Below, piece by piece: positions 16,810-27,489 of a stretch of 64,000 nt of DNA (the first letter of the stretch is position 1; each line of letters opens with the position of its first letter). This DNA is from Volucribacter psittacicida. Its GTDB lineage: Bacteria; Pseudomonadota; Gammaproteobacteria; Enterobacterales; Pasteurellaceae. Under the pieces are notes generated by a model. The model was given only the letters and a program-made list of their open reading frames with translations. It had not been told where the DNA came from and did not search any database. The position numbers were made by a program, and so were the translations under genes. The DNA lies in NCBI RefSeq assembly GCF_004339025.1, contig NZ_SMFT01000001.1:546050-610049 (forward strand), in the 5' to 3' direction.

Positions 16810-19800
16810 CTAAAATAATTGGTCAAGCTGTTCAATCAAAGCGACATCAGGTTTATCAAAATACACGCCATATTCTGTATTTGTGCCATTCATACCGCGT
16901 ATAAAAGTATAAATCACGCCGCCAAAATGCTTTTCATATTGATAATGAGGATCTCGCTGACGTAAATAACGATGTAATGCCAAGCTATAGATTAAATATT
17001 GCAAATCATAATTTGCTGATAGCATATATTCTTGTAGCTTATCTTGTTGGTAGTCTTGTGGCGAACTGCCCAAATAATTGGATTTATAATCCACAATATA
17101 ATATTGCTGTTGATGGCAAAAAACTAGGTCAATAAAGCCTCGTAGCATACCCTGTACCGCCTCAAACTGGAAATCGGAGCGAGGGCGATGATATTGTGCC
17201 AATACTTGATTAAATTTATGCAGGTTAAAAGGTTTACCCAATTTTAAGTAAAATTGCCATTCTCTTAGCATTTGGGTAGGTGTAATTTGGGCAAAGGTTA
17301 AATTTGTTCCCTTAACTAATGGGGTATGAATTACCGCTTCAAACCATTGTTGTATCGGTTGTTGCCATTGGGGATCAAGTTGTAATTGTTGGCATAACTG
17401 TTCTATCAACGCCTGATCTACCCCTTGCTGAAATTGTGCTAATTCAAAATAACGGTGCAACGCCACGCCCACTTGCATTCCCATCGGAAAATCAAAGGGG
17501 CTATAACCTGCTGGATAATGTTCATCATTGTTAATGTCAGAATTCTCTTCCAATAACTGTTGAGGTTTATCGCTAAAATGCAGATCGTGATCTTGGGCAT
17601 CATCAAAGAAAATATTTTGATTTTCCACCGCACTTTGTTTTTTTTGTTGCTGATAATTTAACGCCGTAAAACTGCTAATTTGCCAATTTCGTTCAATTTG
17701 CCCACAAAATTCTCGCATTGGCAACTCGGCTTGCTGCTGCTTTTGCGGAGATTCCATTGGTGCAAATATCTCAGGCGTTAAAATTGCCTGCTCATCACAA
17801 AAACGAGATAAAAACGCCTTGGTATTCAATGGTTCGGATAAGGTTTTTTCTGTGCCAATTTTGCCTTGAGTAAGCACATATAAAAAGGCATTCCAGCCTT
17901 GTTTAGGGGTAAATTCTTGTGGCAAACTCATAACCAGTTGATATTTCGCTCGAGTTAAAGCCACATACAATAAACGCAATTCCTCCGCCATAGCTTCATA
18001 ACGAATGGCGTCTTGATGTTGCAAATCCATATCCCAACAAATTTGTTGTTGATGTTCATCATAATAGGTTTGAATTTTGCCTGACGGCATTTTCATCGCT
18101 TCTGCTAAAAAAGGTAACCAAACCAAATCATATTCTAGACCTTTAGATTTATGGAAAGTAACAATTTTGATTAAATCTCGCTCGCTTTCCAAACGAATTT
18201 GTTGTTCTTCTTGGCGATCTTTACCTAAAATTTGATCTTCAAACCAACGTAATAATGCCCCATTGCTTTCGTGCAATACACTGGCTTGTTGCAATAACTC
18301 CGCTAGGTGCAAAATATCGGTTAAACGGCGTTCCGCATTTTTTTGTTGCATTAATTTTTGTGGAATTTCTTCTTTTAACAAGAGATGATGTAACATCGCC
18401 AACACCCCTTGATATTGCCAAATACGTTGATAATTGACAAAACGCTCTAACCTAGATTGCCAAGATTTTTCATCTTGTCTGACCTGATAAATTTTTGCAC
18501 TATCTAAAGCAAATAAGGCGGTAGAAATGGCATTTAAGATTGCCCGTTCATTAAAGGGATTTAAGCAAGCCGTTAAAATTAAAGCAAGTTCTTCTGCCTC
18601 TTTGCTATCAAACACATTTTGATTATCCGATAAATAAACCGAAGGTAATTTCAATTCCGCTAAGGCATTTTTAATTAAGGCAGCCTCTTGCCAATTTCGC
18701 ACTAATACTGCGATATTACGGGCTTGAATCGGCTCGCCATTAAGAGTCGCACTTTTTTTCTCCGAAAGAGCGAGCCATTGTTGAATACTCTTTGCACAAA
18801 TACAAGCGGATTCGGCTTTGTCATTTTTTTCCTGTATATAACATAACAAAGGGGGTTGCTCTTGCTGATCAAGCTGAAACTTAAGGCGTTGTTGGGCTTG
18901 TACTGGCTCAAATCGAATCTTGTCATAAAGAAAAGAAGAATGAGGTTGATGAAAATTAAACAGTTGATTAACGGTTTCTACCACAGCCACATCTGAACGC
19001 CAATTTTTATTTAAGCTAAAACGTTGTGAAGTTTGTTCCGCGGCAAAAAGATAAGTAAAAATATCCGCACCACGAAATTTATAAATCGCCTGCTTAGGAT
19101 CGCCAATCATAATAAAGCCATTTTGTTTTTGCGCTGATTGAAGATAAATTTTGGCAAAAATATCATATTGTATGCGATCCGTATCCTGAAATTCATCAAT
19201 CATCGCAAAGGGATATTGCTGATGAATTAAACTCGCAAAGGCTTCGCCCTGTTCCCCATAAAGGGCGTGGTTTAACAAGGTTAATAAATCATCAAAGTTT
19301 TTTTGTTTATGGTTTACCTTATATTTCGCTAATTGCTCACGTAACCAGCAAAGATAATGCCATAACAGGATTTTAGTATAAAGAGGATATTGTTCAACTT
19401 GTTGATTTATTTCATCAATTTTCTCAAATAAAGGATGTGTTAATGGCTCAGCGCCCTCATCACAATATTGTTGTATTAACGCTTGCTGACTAAAATACTT
19501 ACAGAGATGTGATGGCAAATTTTGTTCATCGCTACTTGCCCAAGCCTCAATATTGGCAAACCAATTTTCCACATTATTCGCTCTAAAACTGGTGCGTTTT
19601 AATCGCTTTGGCTCGCCTTTTTTATAGCTTTTTTGCAATTCAGTAAAAACCAGCGTTTTAATTTCCGCTTGATCAGCCAACCACTGTTGTTTTAACTGAA
19701 CAATATTTGCTTGACTGGCTTCAATATATTGTTGAATAAATTGCTCAAAAGGCAAGGTTAATAAGTGGGGTTGATTTATGCTTGGATTTAATCTTGCTCC

Positions 19801-20415
19801 TGATAAATAAGGCTTTAACTGTTGCACGACTTGTGCTGGCGACACCAGTTGTTGATAAACAAACTGGCTTGCCACTGGCGATAAAGGATAATAATGCTCT
19901 CGCCAATATTGATTAGCTAATTGTTGATAAAGCGCCGTTTGATCTTTGCTTAACTCCAAATCAAAATGTATGCCTGAATTAAAGGCGTATTGCGTCAATA
20001 TTCGGCGACAAAAACCATGAATGGTATAAATTGCCGCAATATCCATATTTTGCTCCGCTAATACTAAACGCTGTATAGCAAGATCAATATCCTGAATCTG
20101 ATGAATTAACTCGACCAAAAAAGGATCATAAGACGACACATCTTTCTCTTGTTGATACTGGATCAAGGCTTGCTTAACTTGGCTCACCCTTTCCCTGATT
20201 TTTTTCTTAAGTTCTTCTGTTGCTGCTTCCGTAAAAGTCACCACCAAAATATTTTCTACCCCCAAAGGTACAGGAAAAGGATTTTCGCCCACTTGTAATA
20301 ATAAACGTAAATACAATGATACCATTGTATAGGTTTTACCTGTTCCCGCTGAGGCTTCAATTAAACTTACCCCATTCAGAGGTAAACGAATTGGATCAAG
20401 GGTTTGCATCGCCAC
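16810..20415 (-). CDS. recB: RecB, exodeoxyribonuclease V beta subunit
   Basis: The 1201-residue UvrD-type 3'-5' helicase carries a C-terminal nuclease. Walker A is EASAGTGKT (about 20-28), DEQ-box region YPFAMIDEFQDTD, motif IGDPKQAIYKFRGAD, and KIVTFHKSKGLEYDLVWLPF. The nuclease domain near the C-terminus has GFIDLVF and IVDYKSN, the D...D-x-K residues. Length matches the family. It lies between the DsrE-like gene (24 bp upstream) and recD, and acts with RecC and RecD in the cytoplasm on double-strand ends. An uptake signal is at 17627-17635. Confidence 0.96.
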   Translation of the reverse strand: MAMQTLDPIRLPLNGVSLIEASAGTGKTYTMVSLYLRLLLQVGENPFPVPLGVENILVVTFTEAATEELKKKIRERVSQVKQALIQYQQEKDVSSYDPFLVELIHQIQDIDLAIQRLVLAEQNMDIAAIYTIHGFCRRILTQYAFNSGIHFDLELSKDQTALYQQLANQYWREHYYPLSPVASQFVYQQLVSPAQVVQQLKPYLSGARLNPSINQPHLLTLPFEQFIQQYIEASQANIVQLKQQWLADQAEIKTLVFTELQKSYKKGEPKRLKRTSFRANNVENWFANIEAWASSDEQNLPSHLCKYFSQQALIQQYCDEGAEPLTHPLFEKIDEINQQVEQYPLYTKILLWHYLCWLREQLAKYKVNHKQKNFDDLLTLLNHALYGEQGEAFASLIHQQYPFAMIDEFQDTDRIQYDIFAKIYLQSAQKQNGFIMIGDPKQAIYKFRGADIFTYLFAAEQTSQRFSLNKNWRSDVAVVETVNQLFNFHQPHSSFLYDKIRFEPVQAQQRLKFQLDQQEQPPLLCYIQEKNDKAESACICAKSIQQWLALSEKKSATLNGEPIQARNIAVLVRNWQEAALIKNALAELKLPSVYLSDNQNVFDSKEAEELALILTACLNPFNERAILNAISTALFALDSAKIYQVRQDEKSWQSRLERFVNYQRIWQYQGVLAMLHHLLLKEEIPQKLMQQKNAERRLTDILHLAELLQQASVLHESNGALLRWFEDQILGKDRQEEQQIRLESERDLIKIVTFHKSKGLEYDLVWLPFLAEAMKMPSGKIQTYYDEHQQQICWDMDLQHQDAIRYEAMAEELRLLYVALTRAKYQLVMSLPQEFTPKQGWNAFLYVLTQGKIGTEKTLSEPLNTKAFLSRFCDEQAILTPEIFAPMESPQKQQQAELPMREFCGQIERNWQISSFTALNYQQQKKQSAVENQNIFFDDAQDHDLHFSDKPQQLLEENSDINNDEHYPAGYSPFDFPMGMQVGVALHRYFELAQFQQGVDQALIEQLCQQLQLDPQWQQPIQQWFEAVIHTPLVKGTNLTFAQITPTQMLREWQFYLKLGKPFNLHKFNQVLAQYHRPRSDFQFEAVQGMLRGFIDLVFCHQQQYYIVDYKSNYLGSSPQDYQQDKLQEYMLSANYDLQYLIYSLALHRYLRQRDPHYQYEKHFGGVIYTFIRGMNGTNTEYGVYFDKPDVALIEQLDQLF

Positions 20416-20439
20416 AATGATTACCTATTATTGATTAAA

Positions 20440-20796
20440 TTAGAAACTAATGACCTTATCAGCCCATAATGTCCAACGAGCAACATCATCTAATGTCCCC
20501 AAGCTCACCCCTTGAGCTAAAGGTAATTGACTGACAGCTCGAGCATTAGTGCAAGTCGTACAAAGTTTTACTTCCGCCCCTTGTGCGGTCAAAATCTCAA
20601 TTAACTGTTGTATATTATTCCCCTCTTTCGGCGACTGACCGGCTAACCCAGCTAGCACAGCGTCCGAAAAGCAAAATAACTTAATCTGCACTTGTTGCCC
20701 ATATTCCTCTTGTAAATTAATGGCTAACCGCAAGCCATTAAAGGTTTTTTCTGTTCCATAAGGGGATTCATTTAAAATAAACAATAATTTTTGCAT
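20440..20796 (-). CDS. DsrE-family (YchN-like) protein
   Basis: The 118-residue small cytoplasmic protein has the DsrE/DsrF fold: MQKLLFILNESPYGTEK at the N-terminus, an AVLAGLAGQSP loop, and CTTCTNARAV, the position of the conserved cysteine in YchN-like proteins. Members of this superfamily take part in sulfur relay or form homo-oligomers of unknown role. It lies between dsbD and recB on the same strand, so it is probably co-transcribed, although the three share no pathway. Confidence 0.85.
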   Translation of the reverse strand: MQKLLFILNESPYGTEKTFNGLRLAINLQEEYGQQVQIKLFCFSDAVLAGLAGQSPKEGNNIQQLIEILTAQGAEVKLCTTCTNARAVSQLPLAQGVSLGTLDDVARWTLWADKVISF

Positions 20797-20840
20797 AGGT
20801 GTTTCTCCGTATTAAGTGAAAAATATTTTTCCATTACATT

Positions 20841-22583
20841 TTATTTCTGAGCAAGATGCCGCAAAAATGCTTCCCCATTCATAAAGCCAGTAATTCTCAG
20901 AGATTCAATTTCTTTGCCCTCATGATCAAAAAATAAAATGGTGGGCAGCCCTAGCACATTAAACTTGTCAATAATTGCTTTATTTTCTGCGGAATTTTGG
21001 GTCATATCCACTTGTAATAACAACATATTAGCGAATCTTTGTTGCACATTGGGATCGCTAAAGGTGTATTTTTCAAATTCCTTACAAGCCACACACCAAT
21101 CCGCATAGAGATCGAGCATAACCAAAGGTTTTTGGTTATCTGTTAAATATTGCTCTAATTGTGCTAAATTTTTAACAGGTTCAAATAAGTGATGCTGTGC
21201 TTGATTGAGTTGAGGTGATGAGGGTTGCCATAACCAATCTTGCAAAGGTTTTACAAGCACTAAGGCGAAAATCAAGCAAAGTAAACGTAATCCTTGTCCG
21301 ATACCTTGTGGTTTTATTTGGTTCGCTAACCATAAAAAGAACGTGGTGCCAAGTAATGCCCATAATCTTAGCGCCCAATCTGGTTGAACTCGAGAAAATA
21401 AGAAAATGGGTAACGCAAGTAATACAAAGCCAAAGGCAATTTTGACCTTTTCTAGCCAAGCCCCTGATTTTGGTAATACTTTATTACCAAATAGCGTGAT
21501 CAATAACAAAGGAATTCCCATACCTAGAGCAAGTAAATACAGGGTTATGGCGCCGATGAACATATCTCCACTTTGTGCAACATATAATAATGCGCCCGAT
21601 AAAGGGGCTGTGATGCAAGGAGATGCAATAAGCCCTGCCACCATTCCCATAATAAATACCCCAGCAAAAGCCCCCGATTGTTGACGCTGGCTAAATTGCA
21701 CTAACTTAGTTTGCCAACGCTGTGGTAATTGTAAATTAAACAAACCAAACATGGATAAGGCTAATAAGATAAACAAGATAGAAAATCCTATTAGCACATA
21801 AGGGCTTTGTAAGGCGATTTGAAAAGGCAATCCAAGGGTAACCACAATCAAGCCTAATAAGGTATAGGTTAATGCCATACCCTGTACATAAACAAAACTT
21901 AAAGTAAAAGCTCGCCATTGAGAGTGGCGTTGTTGCCCAATCACAATCGCTGATAAGAGGGGCAACATAGGTAAAACGCAAGGGGTAAACGCCAGCCCTA
22001 TACCTAATAGAAAAAAGCCTAATATGGCATATTTACTTGAACTTAATTGATCAGCAAGTTGTTGCGATGATAAGGTTTGGCTAAAAATTTTGTTATTTTG
22101 TACCGCACTTTGTGGCTCATGGGTTGTGGCTTTGTACCATAATGCCAGATCGATTTCTTGAGTTTCGGGGGGATAACAAAATCCTGAGGTACAACCTTGG
22201 TAATGTACCAATAATTTTCCCTGTTTTTGATAGCTTAAAATTGGCACATTAAGGCTGAGTTGATCTTGATAAATAACCACTTCGCCAAAAAACTCATCTT
22301 GATAATGTTTGCCCTCTGGCAACAAAACCTGTCCAATTTCGGCATTTTCTGCAATGATGTTAATTTCTTTTTGATAAAGATAATAGCCTTCCGCAATATC
22401 CCAATGTAGCTGTAATCCCTGCCCTTCTTGTTCAGTCATACTAAAGGCAAAAGCCTGTTGAGCAGGTAAAAAAGAGGTGTGACGCTGAAATAAATTGGCG
22501 GATAAGGTAAGGGATATGCCATAAAGAAAGAATAGCAAGAAAATATGCCCTATCCCTTTATATTTTTTTATTTTGTACATCAT
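20841..22583 (-). CDS. dsbD: DsbD, thiol:disulfide interchange protein
   Basis: The 580-residue inner-membrane protein moves electrons from thioredoxin to the periplasm. All three DsbD modules are visible: an N-terminal periplasmic domain after the signal with the cysteine pair CTSGFC; a membrane domain of about eight helices with [11 protein letters not shown] and [11 protein letters not shown]; and a C-terminal thioredoxin domain with DWCVACK. The start ATG overlaps the ycfP stop (ATGA/ATGATG), so it is coupled to ycfP. An uptake signal (22102-22110) lies in the linker between the first two modules. Confidence 0.95.
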   Translation of the reverse strand: MMYKIKKYKGIGHIFLLFFLYGISLTLSANLFQRHTSFLPAQQAFAFSMTEQEGQGLQLHWDIAEGYYLYQKEINIIAENAEIGQVLLPEGKHYQDEFFGEVVIYQDQLSLNVPILSYQKQGKLLVHYQGCTSGFCYPPETQEIDLALWYKATTHEPQSAVQNNKIFSQTLSSQQLADQLSSSKYAILGFFLLGIGLAFTPCVLPMLPLLSAIVIGQQRHSQWRAFTLSFVYVQGMALTYTLLGLIVVTLGLPFQIALQSPYVLIGFSILFILLALSMFGLFNLQLPQRWQTKLVQFSQRQQSGAFAGVFIMGMVAGLIASPCITAPLSGALLYVAQSGDMFIGAITLYLLALGMGIPLLLITLFGNKVLPKSGAWLEKVKIAFGFVLLALPIFLFSRVQPDWALRLWALLGTTFFLWLANQIKPQGIGQGLRLLCLIFALVLVKPLQDWLWQPSSPQLNQAQHHLFEPVKNLAQLEQYLTDNQKPLVMLDLYADWCVACKEFEKYTFSDPNVQQRFANMLLLQVDMTQNSAENKAIIDKFNVLGLPTILFFDHEGKEIESLRITGFMNGEAFLRHLAQK

Positions 22584-23119
22584 GCTTGCTTAAATACCTT
22601 AATTTTTTGCAAATGTTGTGAGATTTTTTTGAATTTATGGCTTTCCTGTTCGTCCCAAATCACTTCATAAAATGGGGATAACAAGTCTGCACTGGCTTTA
22701 GCATCAAGGATTTCATCTTGTTTTGATAAAAACACGAGACAATTTCCTTGATTTTTATTTCTAAATTTTTCCACACATTTTGTCGCAATGTCTTCATATT
22801 CTTCAGGACGATCAATTTTCCCTTCCATATTATGCTGTGGAAATAAATTAGGATTAAACATCACTTGCTTGATCCCACATAAAAACCCAATACGTTCAGA
22901 CCAATATCCCCCTAATCCCACGCCACAAATCAGTGGCTTAGGATCTTTACTTTCCGTTACCAATTTATGCACTTCATTTAATAAAAACTGCATATCGTGA
23001 CGAGGATAACGAGTACTATAATTAATAAAACGCACATCCTCATCAATAAATTTTAATTGTAAAATTTTTTCATGATTACCCGGGCTACTTGAATCAAAAC
23101 CATGTAAATAAATAATCAT
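22580..23119 (-). CDS. ycfP: YcfP, UPF0227 esterase-like protein
   Basis: The protein has 179 residues. I place the start at 23119 ([11 protein letters not shown]), preceded by GGGAGGAT, rather than the in-frame ATG at 23158, which lacks family sequence. The family motifs are [15 protein letters not shown] and GVGLGGYW, an alpha/beta-hydrolase arrangement. The biochemical role of YcfP is not well established. It is the first gene of the ycfP-dsbD-dsrE-recB-recD run. Confidence 0.88.
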   Translation of the reverse strand: MIIYLHGFDSSSPGNHEKILQLKFIDEDVRFINYSTRYPRHDMQFLLNEVHKLVTESKDPKPLICGVGLGGYWSERIGFLCGIKQVMFNPNLFPQHNMEGKIDRPEEYEDIATKCVEKFRNKNQGNCLVFLSKQDEILDAKASADLLSPFYEVIWDEQESHKFKKISQHLQKIKVFKQA

Positions 23120-23151
23120 TTTATCCTCCCTAAAAAATATGCTCAAAACAC

Positions 23152-23160
23152 ACCGCACTT
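23152..23160 (-). repeat. DNA uptake signal sequence (ACCGCACTT)
   Basis: Exact core in the gap upstream of ycfP. Confidence 0.88.
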
Positions 23161-23214
23161 GGCGAAAACACTTCCTATTGAACCAAAAATTCCCCCATTC
23201 AACAAGCGATTTTA

Positions 23215-23280
23215 GCGGATATGATCATTTTATCCTGCACTCGCTTTGACGCAGGATAAAAAGTTATTTAAAATATCCGC
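23215..23280. other. nested inverted repeats upstream of the CLC channel gene
   Basis: The outer arms GCGGATAT (23215-23222) and ATATCCGC (23273-23280) enclose an inner perfect 11-bp pair TTTTATCCTGC (23228-23238) and GCAGGATAAAA (23251-23261). It lies 30 bp before the + strand gene and could be a structured leader, a terminator or a regulator site. I do not recognise a known riboswitch. Confidence 0.6.
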
Positions 23281-23309
23281 CTTACTCCTCCTTTGGAAAG
23301 CAATTAACA

Positions 23310-24554
23310 ATGAAAATCTCAGCAAAACTCTTTATTTCCCTCATCATTATTGGCATGTTAGCCGGGCTTACTGGGGTATTATTATCGCATTTATTACATT
23401 GGGTACAACATTATGCCTATGGTTATGCCACAAATGGACAAGATATTCCTTTTTTAGTCGGCGTAAGCCAAGCCTCAGGCGCAAGACGCTTTGGTATCGT
23501 GCTACTTTGTGGCGTGATTGTCAGCCTAGGTTGGTATCTGCTACACCGTTATCTCGGCTCGCCTGTTTCCATCAAAGCCGCCCTAAATCAACCTCACCAA
23601 GGTTTACCTTTTTTCCGCACGCTTTATCATGGTTTATTACAAATCATCAGTGTCGGCTTAGGCTCACCGTTAGGGCGTGAAGTGGCCCCGCGTGAAATCA
23701 GTGCTGCATTAGCAACCTTATGGTGTCAAAAAACACAATTATCTGAACAAGAAAGCAAATTGCTTATTGCTTGTGCCGCTGGGGCGGGGTTATCTGCGAT
23801 TTATAACGTTCCCTTAGCTGGCATTATTTTTACCCTTGAAACCCTATTATTATGTTGGTCTGGTATCCCTATCATCGCAGCCTTTATCGCTTGTGCCATT
23901 GCCACCCTCGTATCTCGTATCGGTCTAGGCGATTTAGTACAATATCATTTAGTTGAAACGGAATTAACCCTTTCATTATTCTATTGGGCAGCATTAATCG
24001 GCCCCCTCATCGGCATACTTGTATATTTCTTCAAAAAAACTACCCAATATTTCCCTTGGCTCAAACGTAACGACAAACGCATTATATTAATAGGTCTCCT
24101 CAGTTTTAGCCTTATTGCCCTACTCGCCATCTATTTCCCAGCCATTTTAGGTAATGGAAAAGCGGGCAACCAACTCAGCTTTTGGGGATTAATTGGTTGG
24201 CACGATAGCCTCGCCTTAATGCTTATCAAATGGTTAGTGATCTTGCTTGCTCTCGCCGCTGGGGCTTATGGTGGGCTTATCACCCCCTCAATGATGTTGG
24301 GAAGCACCTTTGCCTTTAGCTCAGTATTTTTATGGAATGCCCTCGGTTTACCCACCATTCCCCTCGAATCAGCCGCCCTTATTGGCGCAACTGCATTTTT
24401 AGCAACCTCTTTAAATATGCCAATTACAGCATTGGTATTCTGCTTAGAACTAACAAGGGTTTCCCCAGCATTTTTATTCCCCATGGCAATCGCCACCGCT
24501 GGGGCTTACTTTACTCAATACTGGCTAAAAAACAGACAAGTAGACAAAGCATAA
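23310..24554 (+). CDS. CLC-family chloride channel/transporter
   Basis: The 414-residue polytopic inner-membrane protein has about ten hydrophobic segments. CLC signatures are GLGSPLGREVAPRE (matching the GREGP-type selectivity loop but with V-A in place of G-P), AGAGLSAIYNVPLAGIIFTLE, and GAYGGLITPSMMLGS. CLC proteins exchange or conduct chloride. The loop variants suggest a divergent subgroup, so anion specificity should not be assumed. The start has GGAAAG before it. The gene stands alone. Confidence 0.88.
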   Translation: MKISAKLFISLIIIGMLAGLTGVLLSHLLHWVQHYAYGYATNGQDIPFLVGVSQASGARRFGIVLLCGVIVSLGWYLLHRYLGSPVSIKAALNQPHQGLPFFRTLYHGLLQIISVGLGSPLGREVAPREISAALATLWCQKTQLSEQESKLLIACAAGAGLSAIYNVPLAGIIFTLETLLLCWSGIPIIAAFIACAIATLVSRIGLGDLVQYHLVETELTLSLFYWAALIGPLIGILVYFFKKTTQYFPWLKRNDKRIILIGLLSFSLIALLAIYFPAILGNGKAGNQLSFWGLIGWHDSLALMLIKWLVILLALAAGAYGGLITPSMMLGSTFAFSSVFLWNALGLPTIPLESAALIGATAFLATSLNMPITALVFCLELTRVSPAFLFPMAIATAGAYFTQYWLKNRQVDKA

Positions 24555-24561
24555 GTTATTT

Positions 24562-24590
24562 TCAAGTAACCTAACTAATAGGTTGCTTGA
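24562..24590 (+). terminator. weak terminator hairpin after the CLC gene
   Basis: TCAAGTAACCT and AGGTTGCTTGA pair with one G-U; there is no T-tract. Confidence 0.4.
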
Positions 24591-24745
24591 AGGAAAACTA
24601 TTAGCAAAATTTAAGAAATAACAACAAGGATACTCCTCATAGAATAAATACCCTAACCATTTGATTAACCAATAAATCCCCTTGAACTCACAACTAAAAT
24701 TCTCTATTATGCCCCACTTACATGATAAAAAAGGATCCTAATCAG

Positions 24746-26512
24746 ATGACAGAACAAACCTTTATCCCGGGCAAAGATGCCGCCCTAGAAGAAAGTATTG
24801 AAAAATTTCAACAAAAACTGACCGCACTTGGTTTTAACATTGAACAAGCCTCTTGGCTTAATCCTGTGCCTAATGTATGGTCGGTGCATTTGCGTGATGC
24901 CGATTGTCCGCAATGTTTCTCCAATGGCAAAGGGGCAAGCCAGAAATCAGCCTTAGCCTCCGCCTTAGGTGAATATTTTGAACGTTTATCCACCAATTAT
25001 TTCTTTGCTGATTATTATTTAGGACAAGATATTGCCCAAGGCGAATTTGTTCATTATCCCAACGAAAAATGGTTTAGTATCGATGATCCTGAACAATTAC
25101 CTGAGGGAATTTTAGATGATTATCTGCGTGCTTATTATGATCCTGAGGGAGCATTAACCCCTGAGTTATTAATTGATTTACAATCGGGTAACGAACAACG
25201 AGGCATTGTTGCCTTGCCTTATGTTCGCCAAAGGGATCAACAGGTAGTATATATTCCTCAAAGTATTATTGGGAATCTTTATGTGTCTAATGGTATGTCG
25301 GCAGGTAATACACAATATGAAGCTCGTGTACAGGGTTTATCCGAAGTCTTTGAACGCTATGTGAAAAACAAAATTATCGCTGAGGCAATTAGTCTCCCCG
25401 AAATTCCGGCGGACGTTATGGCTCGTTATCCTTCTATTCAAGCCTCTATCGCTAAACTTGAACAAGAAGGCTTTCCAATTTTAGCTTATGATGCCTCATT
25501 AGGCGGTAAATATCCTGTTATTTGTGTGATTTTGTTAAATCCACAAAACGGCACCTGCTTTGCTTCTTTTGGTGCTCACCCAAATTTCCAAGTGGCTTTA
25601 GAACGTACGGTTACCGAGCTATTGCAAGGACGTAGCTTAAAAGATCTTGATGTCTTTACTGCGCCGTCATTTGATAATGATGATGTGGCGGAACACGCTA
25701 ACCTTGAAACCCATTTTATTGACTCAAGTGGGCTTATCTCTTGGGATCTTTTCAAACAAACCGCTGATTTTCCTTTTGTGGATTGGGATTTTTCTGGTAC
25801 GACTGAACAAGAATATCAAAACCTTATGCAGATTTTTAATCAACTGGATAAAGAAGTCTATATTATGGATTATAACCACCTCGGTGTTTATGCGTGCCGT
25901 ATTATCGTACCAAGTATGTCCGATATTTATCCGCAAGATGATTTGATTTATGCCAATAATAATATGGGAATGGCGTGGCGAGAAATCTTACTTGACCTAC
26001 CGCATTTCCATCACGATCAAGCCACTTACCAAGAATTGCTTGATGAACTTGATGAACAAGGTATTGATGATGCCACCCGAGTGCGTGAATTTATTGGTAT
26101 TGTGCCGCCACCTAAATCAGGCTGGGTAACCCTACGCATTGGTGAATTAAAATCAATGTTACACCTCGCCTTAGGGCAACTTGAGGAAGCGCTTGATTGG
26201 GCAAATTGGACAATCAGTATGAATAGCTCAGTCTTTACAGCGGAGCGGGCTAATTATTACCGTTGTTTAATTCAATCTCTTGAACTCTATCTTGATACAC
26301 AACGAGATCCAGAACAATATCGCAAGGTATTTGAAAAAATGTACGGAGAAAACACCGTTACTGCGGCTTGGCAAGCGATTCAAGGTAAAGCAAGCCCATT
26401 CTATGATTTGCTCGCCGATGATGAGCGATTACAGCATTTTACCGCCCATCAAAAACTGCTAGCGGCTTACGAAAAACTGCAAAAAGCCAAACGAGCCTAT
26501 TGGCAACAGTAA
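24746..26512 (+). CDS. ycaO: YcaO-domain protein
   Basis: The protein has 588 residues from the ATG at 24746 (MTEQTFIPGKDAALEESI), which matches the usual YcaO N-terminus; the in-frame ATG at 24722 adds eight atypical residues. Motifs include VPNVWSVHLRD, ASALGEYFERLSTNYFF and GMSAGNTQYEARVQGLSEVFERYVK, the ATP/Mg-binding parts of the YcaO fold. E. coli YcaO has been linked to beta-methylthiolation of ribosomal protein S12. The C-terminal 180 residues are helical (TPR-like). An uptake signal (24821-24829) lies near the start. Confidence 0.93.
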   Translation: MTEQTFIPGKDAALEESIEKFQQKLTALGFNIEQASWLNPVPNVWSVHLRDADCPQCFSNGKGASQKSALASALGEYFERLSTNYFFADYYLGQDIAQGEFVHYPNEKWFSIDDPEQLPEGILDDYLRAYYDPEGALTPELLIDLQSGNEQRGIVALPYVRQRDQQVVYIPQSIIGNLYVSNGMSAGNTQYEARVQGLSEVFERYVKNKIIAEAISLPEIPADVMARYPSIQASIAKLEQEGFPILAYDASLGGKYPVICVILLNPQNGTCFASFGAHPNFQVALERTVTELLQGRSLKDLDVFTAPSFDNDDVAEHANLETHFIDSSGLISWDLFKQTADFPFVDWDFSGTTEQEYQNLMQIFNQLDKEVYIMDYNHLGVYACRIIVPSMSDIYPQDDLIYANNNMGMAWREILLDLPHFHHDQATYQELLDELDEQGIDDATRVREFIGIVPPPKSGWVTLRIGELKSMLHLALGQLEEALDWANWTISMNSSVFTAERANYYRCLIQSLELYLDTQRDPEQYRKVFEKMYGENTVTAAWQAIQGKASPFYDLLADDERLQHFTAHQKLLAAYEKLQKAKRAYWQQ

Positions 26513-26532
26513 AATCTAGTATAAAAAACAAA

Positions 26533-26564
26533 GGGCATTATGTGAGGTATCACGCATAATGCCC
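26533..26564 (+). terminator. hairpin after ycaO
   Basis: GGGCATTATG and CATAATGCCC form a 10-bp perfect stem 20 bp after the stop. The T-tract is weak. Confidence 0.6.
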
Positions 26565-26587
26565 AATATAGACTTTTTAATTTAAAA

Positions 26588-26692
26588 TATAGCCGTTTCA
26601 ATTTAAATGAAGCAAGGCGGTATGTCGAATACTGTACAAGTAGTATACTGAGGTGTACCTACAGTGTATCACTTTAAAGTTGAGCGACTATA
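26588..26692. mobile_element. MITE-like repeat, copy b
   Basis: It begins TATAGCCGTTTCAATTTAAA and ends ACTTTAAAGTTGAGCGACTA at 26691, with inverted ends and no gene. Confidence 0.8.
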
Positions 26693-26694
26693 AA

Positions 26695-26780
26695 ACGATA
26701 AAATACAGTGGCACAACGAATACAGCACACATAGTACAGCAATGTGCCAACATTATATTAGTGTAAAGCGAAAGTCTATA
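26695..26780. mobile_element. degenerate MITE-like repeat, copy c, adjacent to copy b
   Basis: It shares the middle words (CGAATACAGCACA, GTGCCAACATTATATT) and a right end (GTAAAGCGAAAGTCTATA) with the family. The left end is eroded. It is head-to-tail with copy b. Confidence 0.6.
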
Positions 26781-26847
26781 TTTTCCATTTTTACTTTACT
26801 AACTCCCCCTAACTGCGTAAAATGCCCCTCGTAAATTCTAATTTGGT

Positions 26848-27489
26848 ATGAATATGTTAAAATTTATTGCAAAATCAAAAAATTTTATCCTTATTACATT
26901 GTTAAGTTTGATGATAATTTCCTGTACCATAACAGAGAATTCGCCATCTCAAAGGCGTTATATCGATCCTCAAGATCCCACTTGGCTTGCGAATTTACAG
27001 CAAATTCAACAAATTCATTCTTATGCAGCTAATGGGCAATTAGGTTATATCAGTGCCGATGATCGCTTTTCTAGCCGTTTTGATTGGCGTTATCAAAATT
27101 CTCAATCCTATCAATTACAATTATCTTCAATGCTCACTAGCACAACCTTATCCATAAAAATGACGCCACAAGGTATGACAATTTCGGATAATAAAGGTAA
27201 CCAACATAGTGCTACAGATGCGCAACAATTATTACAAGATATTGTAGGAATGAATTTTCCATTAGATCAATTTAGTGATTGGTTAAAAGGACAACCTAAT
27301 CTTTCTCAGCCTTATTATGTGGGCGAAAATCATTTATTGGCAAATTTTAATTATCTCCATCAAGGAGAAATTTGGAATGTTGATTATTTAAGTTATCATA
27401 GCCAAAACACTCCCCCATTACCGAAAGATATTTTAATTAAAAACCAAGATAAAACCTTAAAAATTCGTGTAGATAATTGGATTTATTAA
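26848..27489 (+). CDS. lolB: LolB, outer-membrane lipoprotein receptor
   Basis: The 213-residue lipoprotein has a signal ending SLMIISC (lipobox-type, with Cys around residue 26). LolB receives lipoproteins from LolA and inserts them into the outer membrane. Family features are [17 protein letters not shown] and DWLKGQP, the region of the LolB barrel, and the typical chromosomal position directly before ispE. The stop overlaps the ispE start (TAATG). Confidence 0.9.
   Translation: MNMLKFIAKSKNFILITLLSLMIISCTITENSPSQRRYIDPQDPTWLANLQQIQQIHSYAANGQLGYISADDRFSSRFDWRYQNSQSYQLQLSSMLTSTTLSIKMTPQGMTISDNKGNQHSATDAQQLLQDIVGMNFPLDQFSDWLKGQPNLSQPYYVGENHLLANFNYLHQGEIWNVDYLSYHSQNTPPLPKDILIKNQDKTLKIRVDNWIY

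Noticed and set aside
23215-23280. Fluoride riboswitch ahead of the CLC gene
   Set aside because: The conserved pairing and GAUGG/CUGAU-type motifs of that class are not present; only generic inverted repeats are visible.
23246-23680. Plus-strand frame overlapping the start of the CLC gene
   Set aside because: It overlaps the CLC coding sequence in another frame and has no family features.
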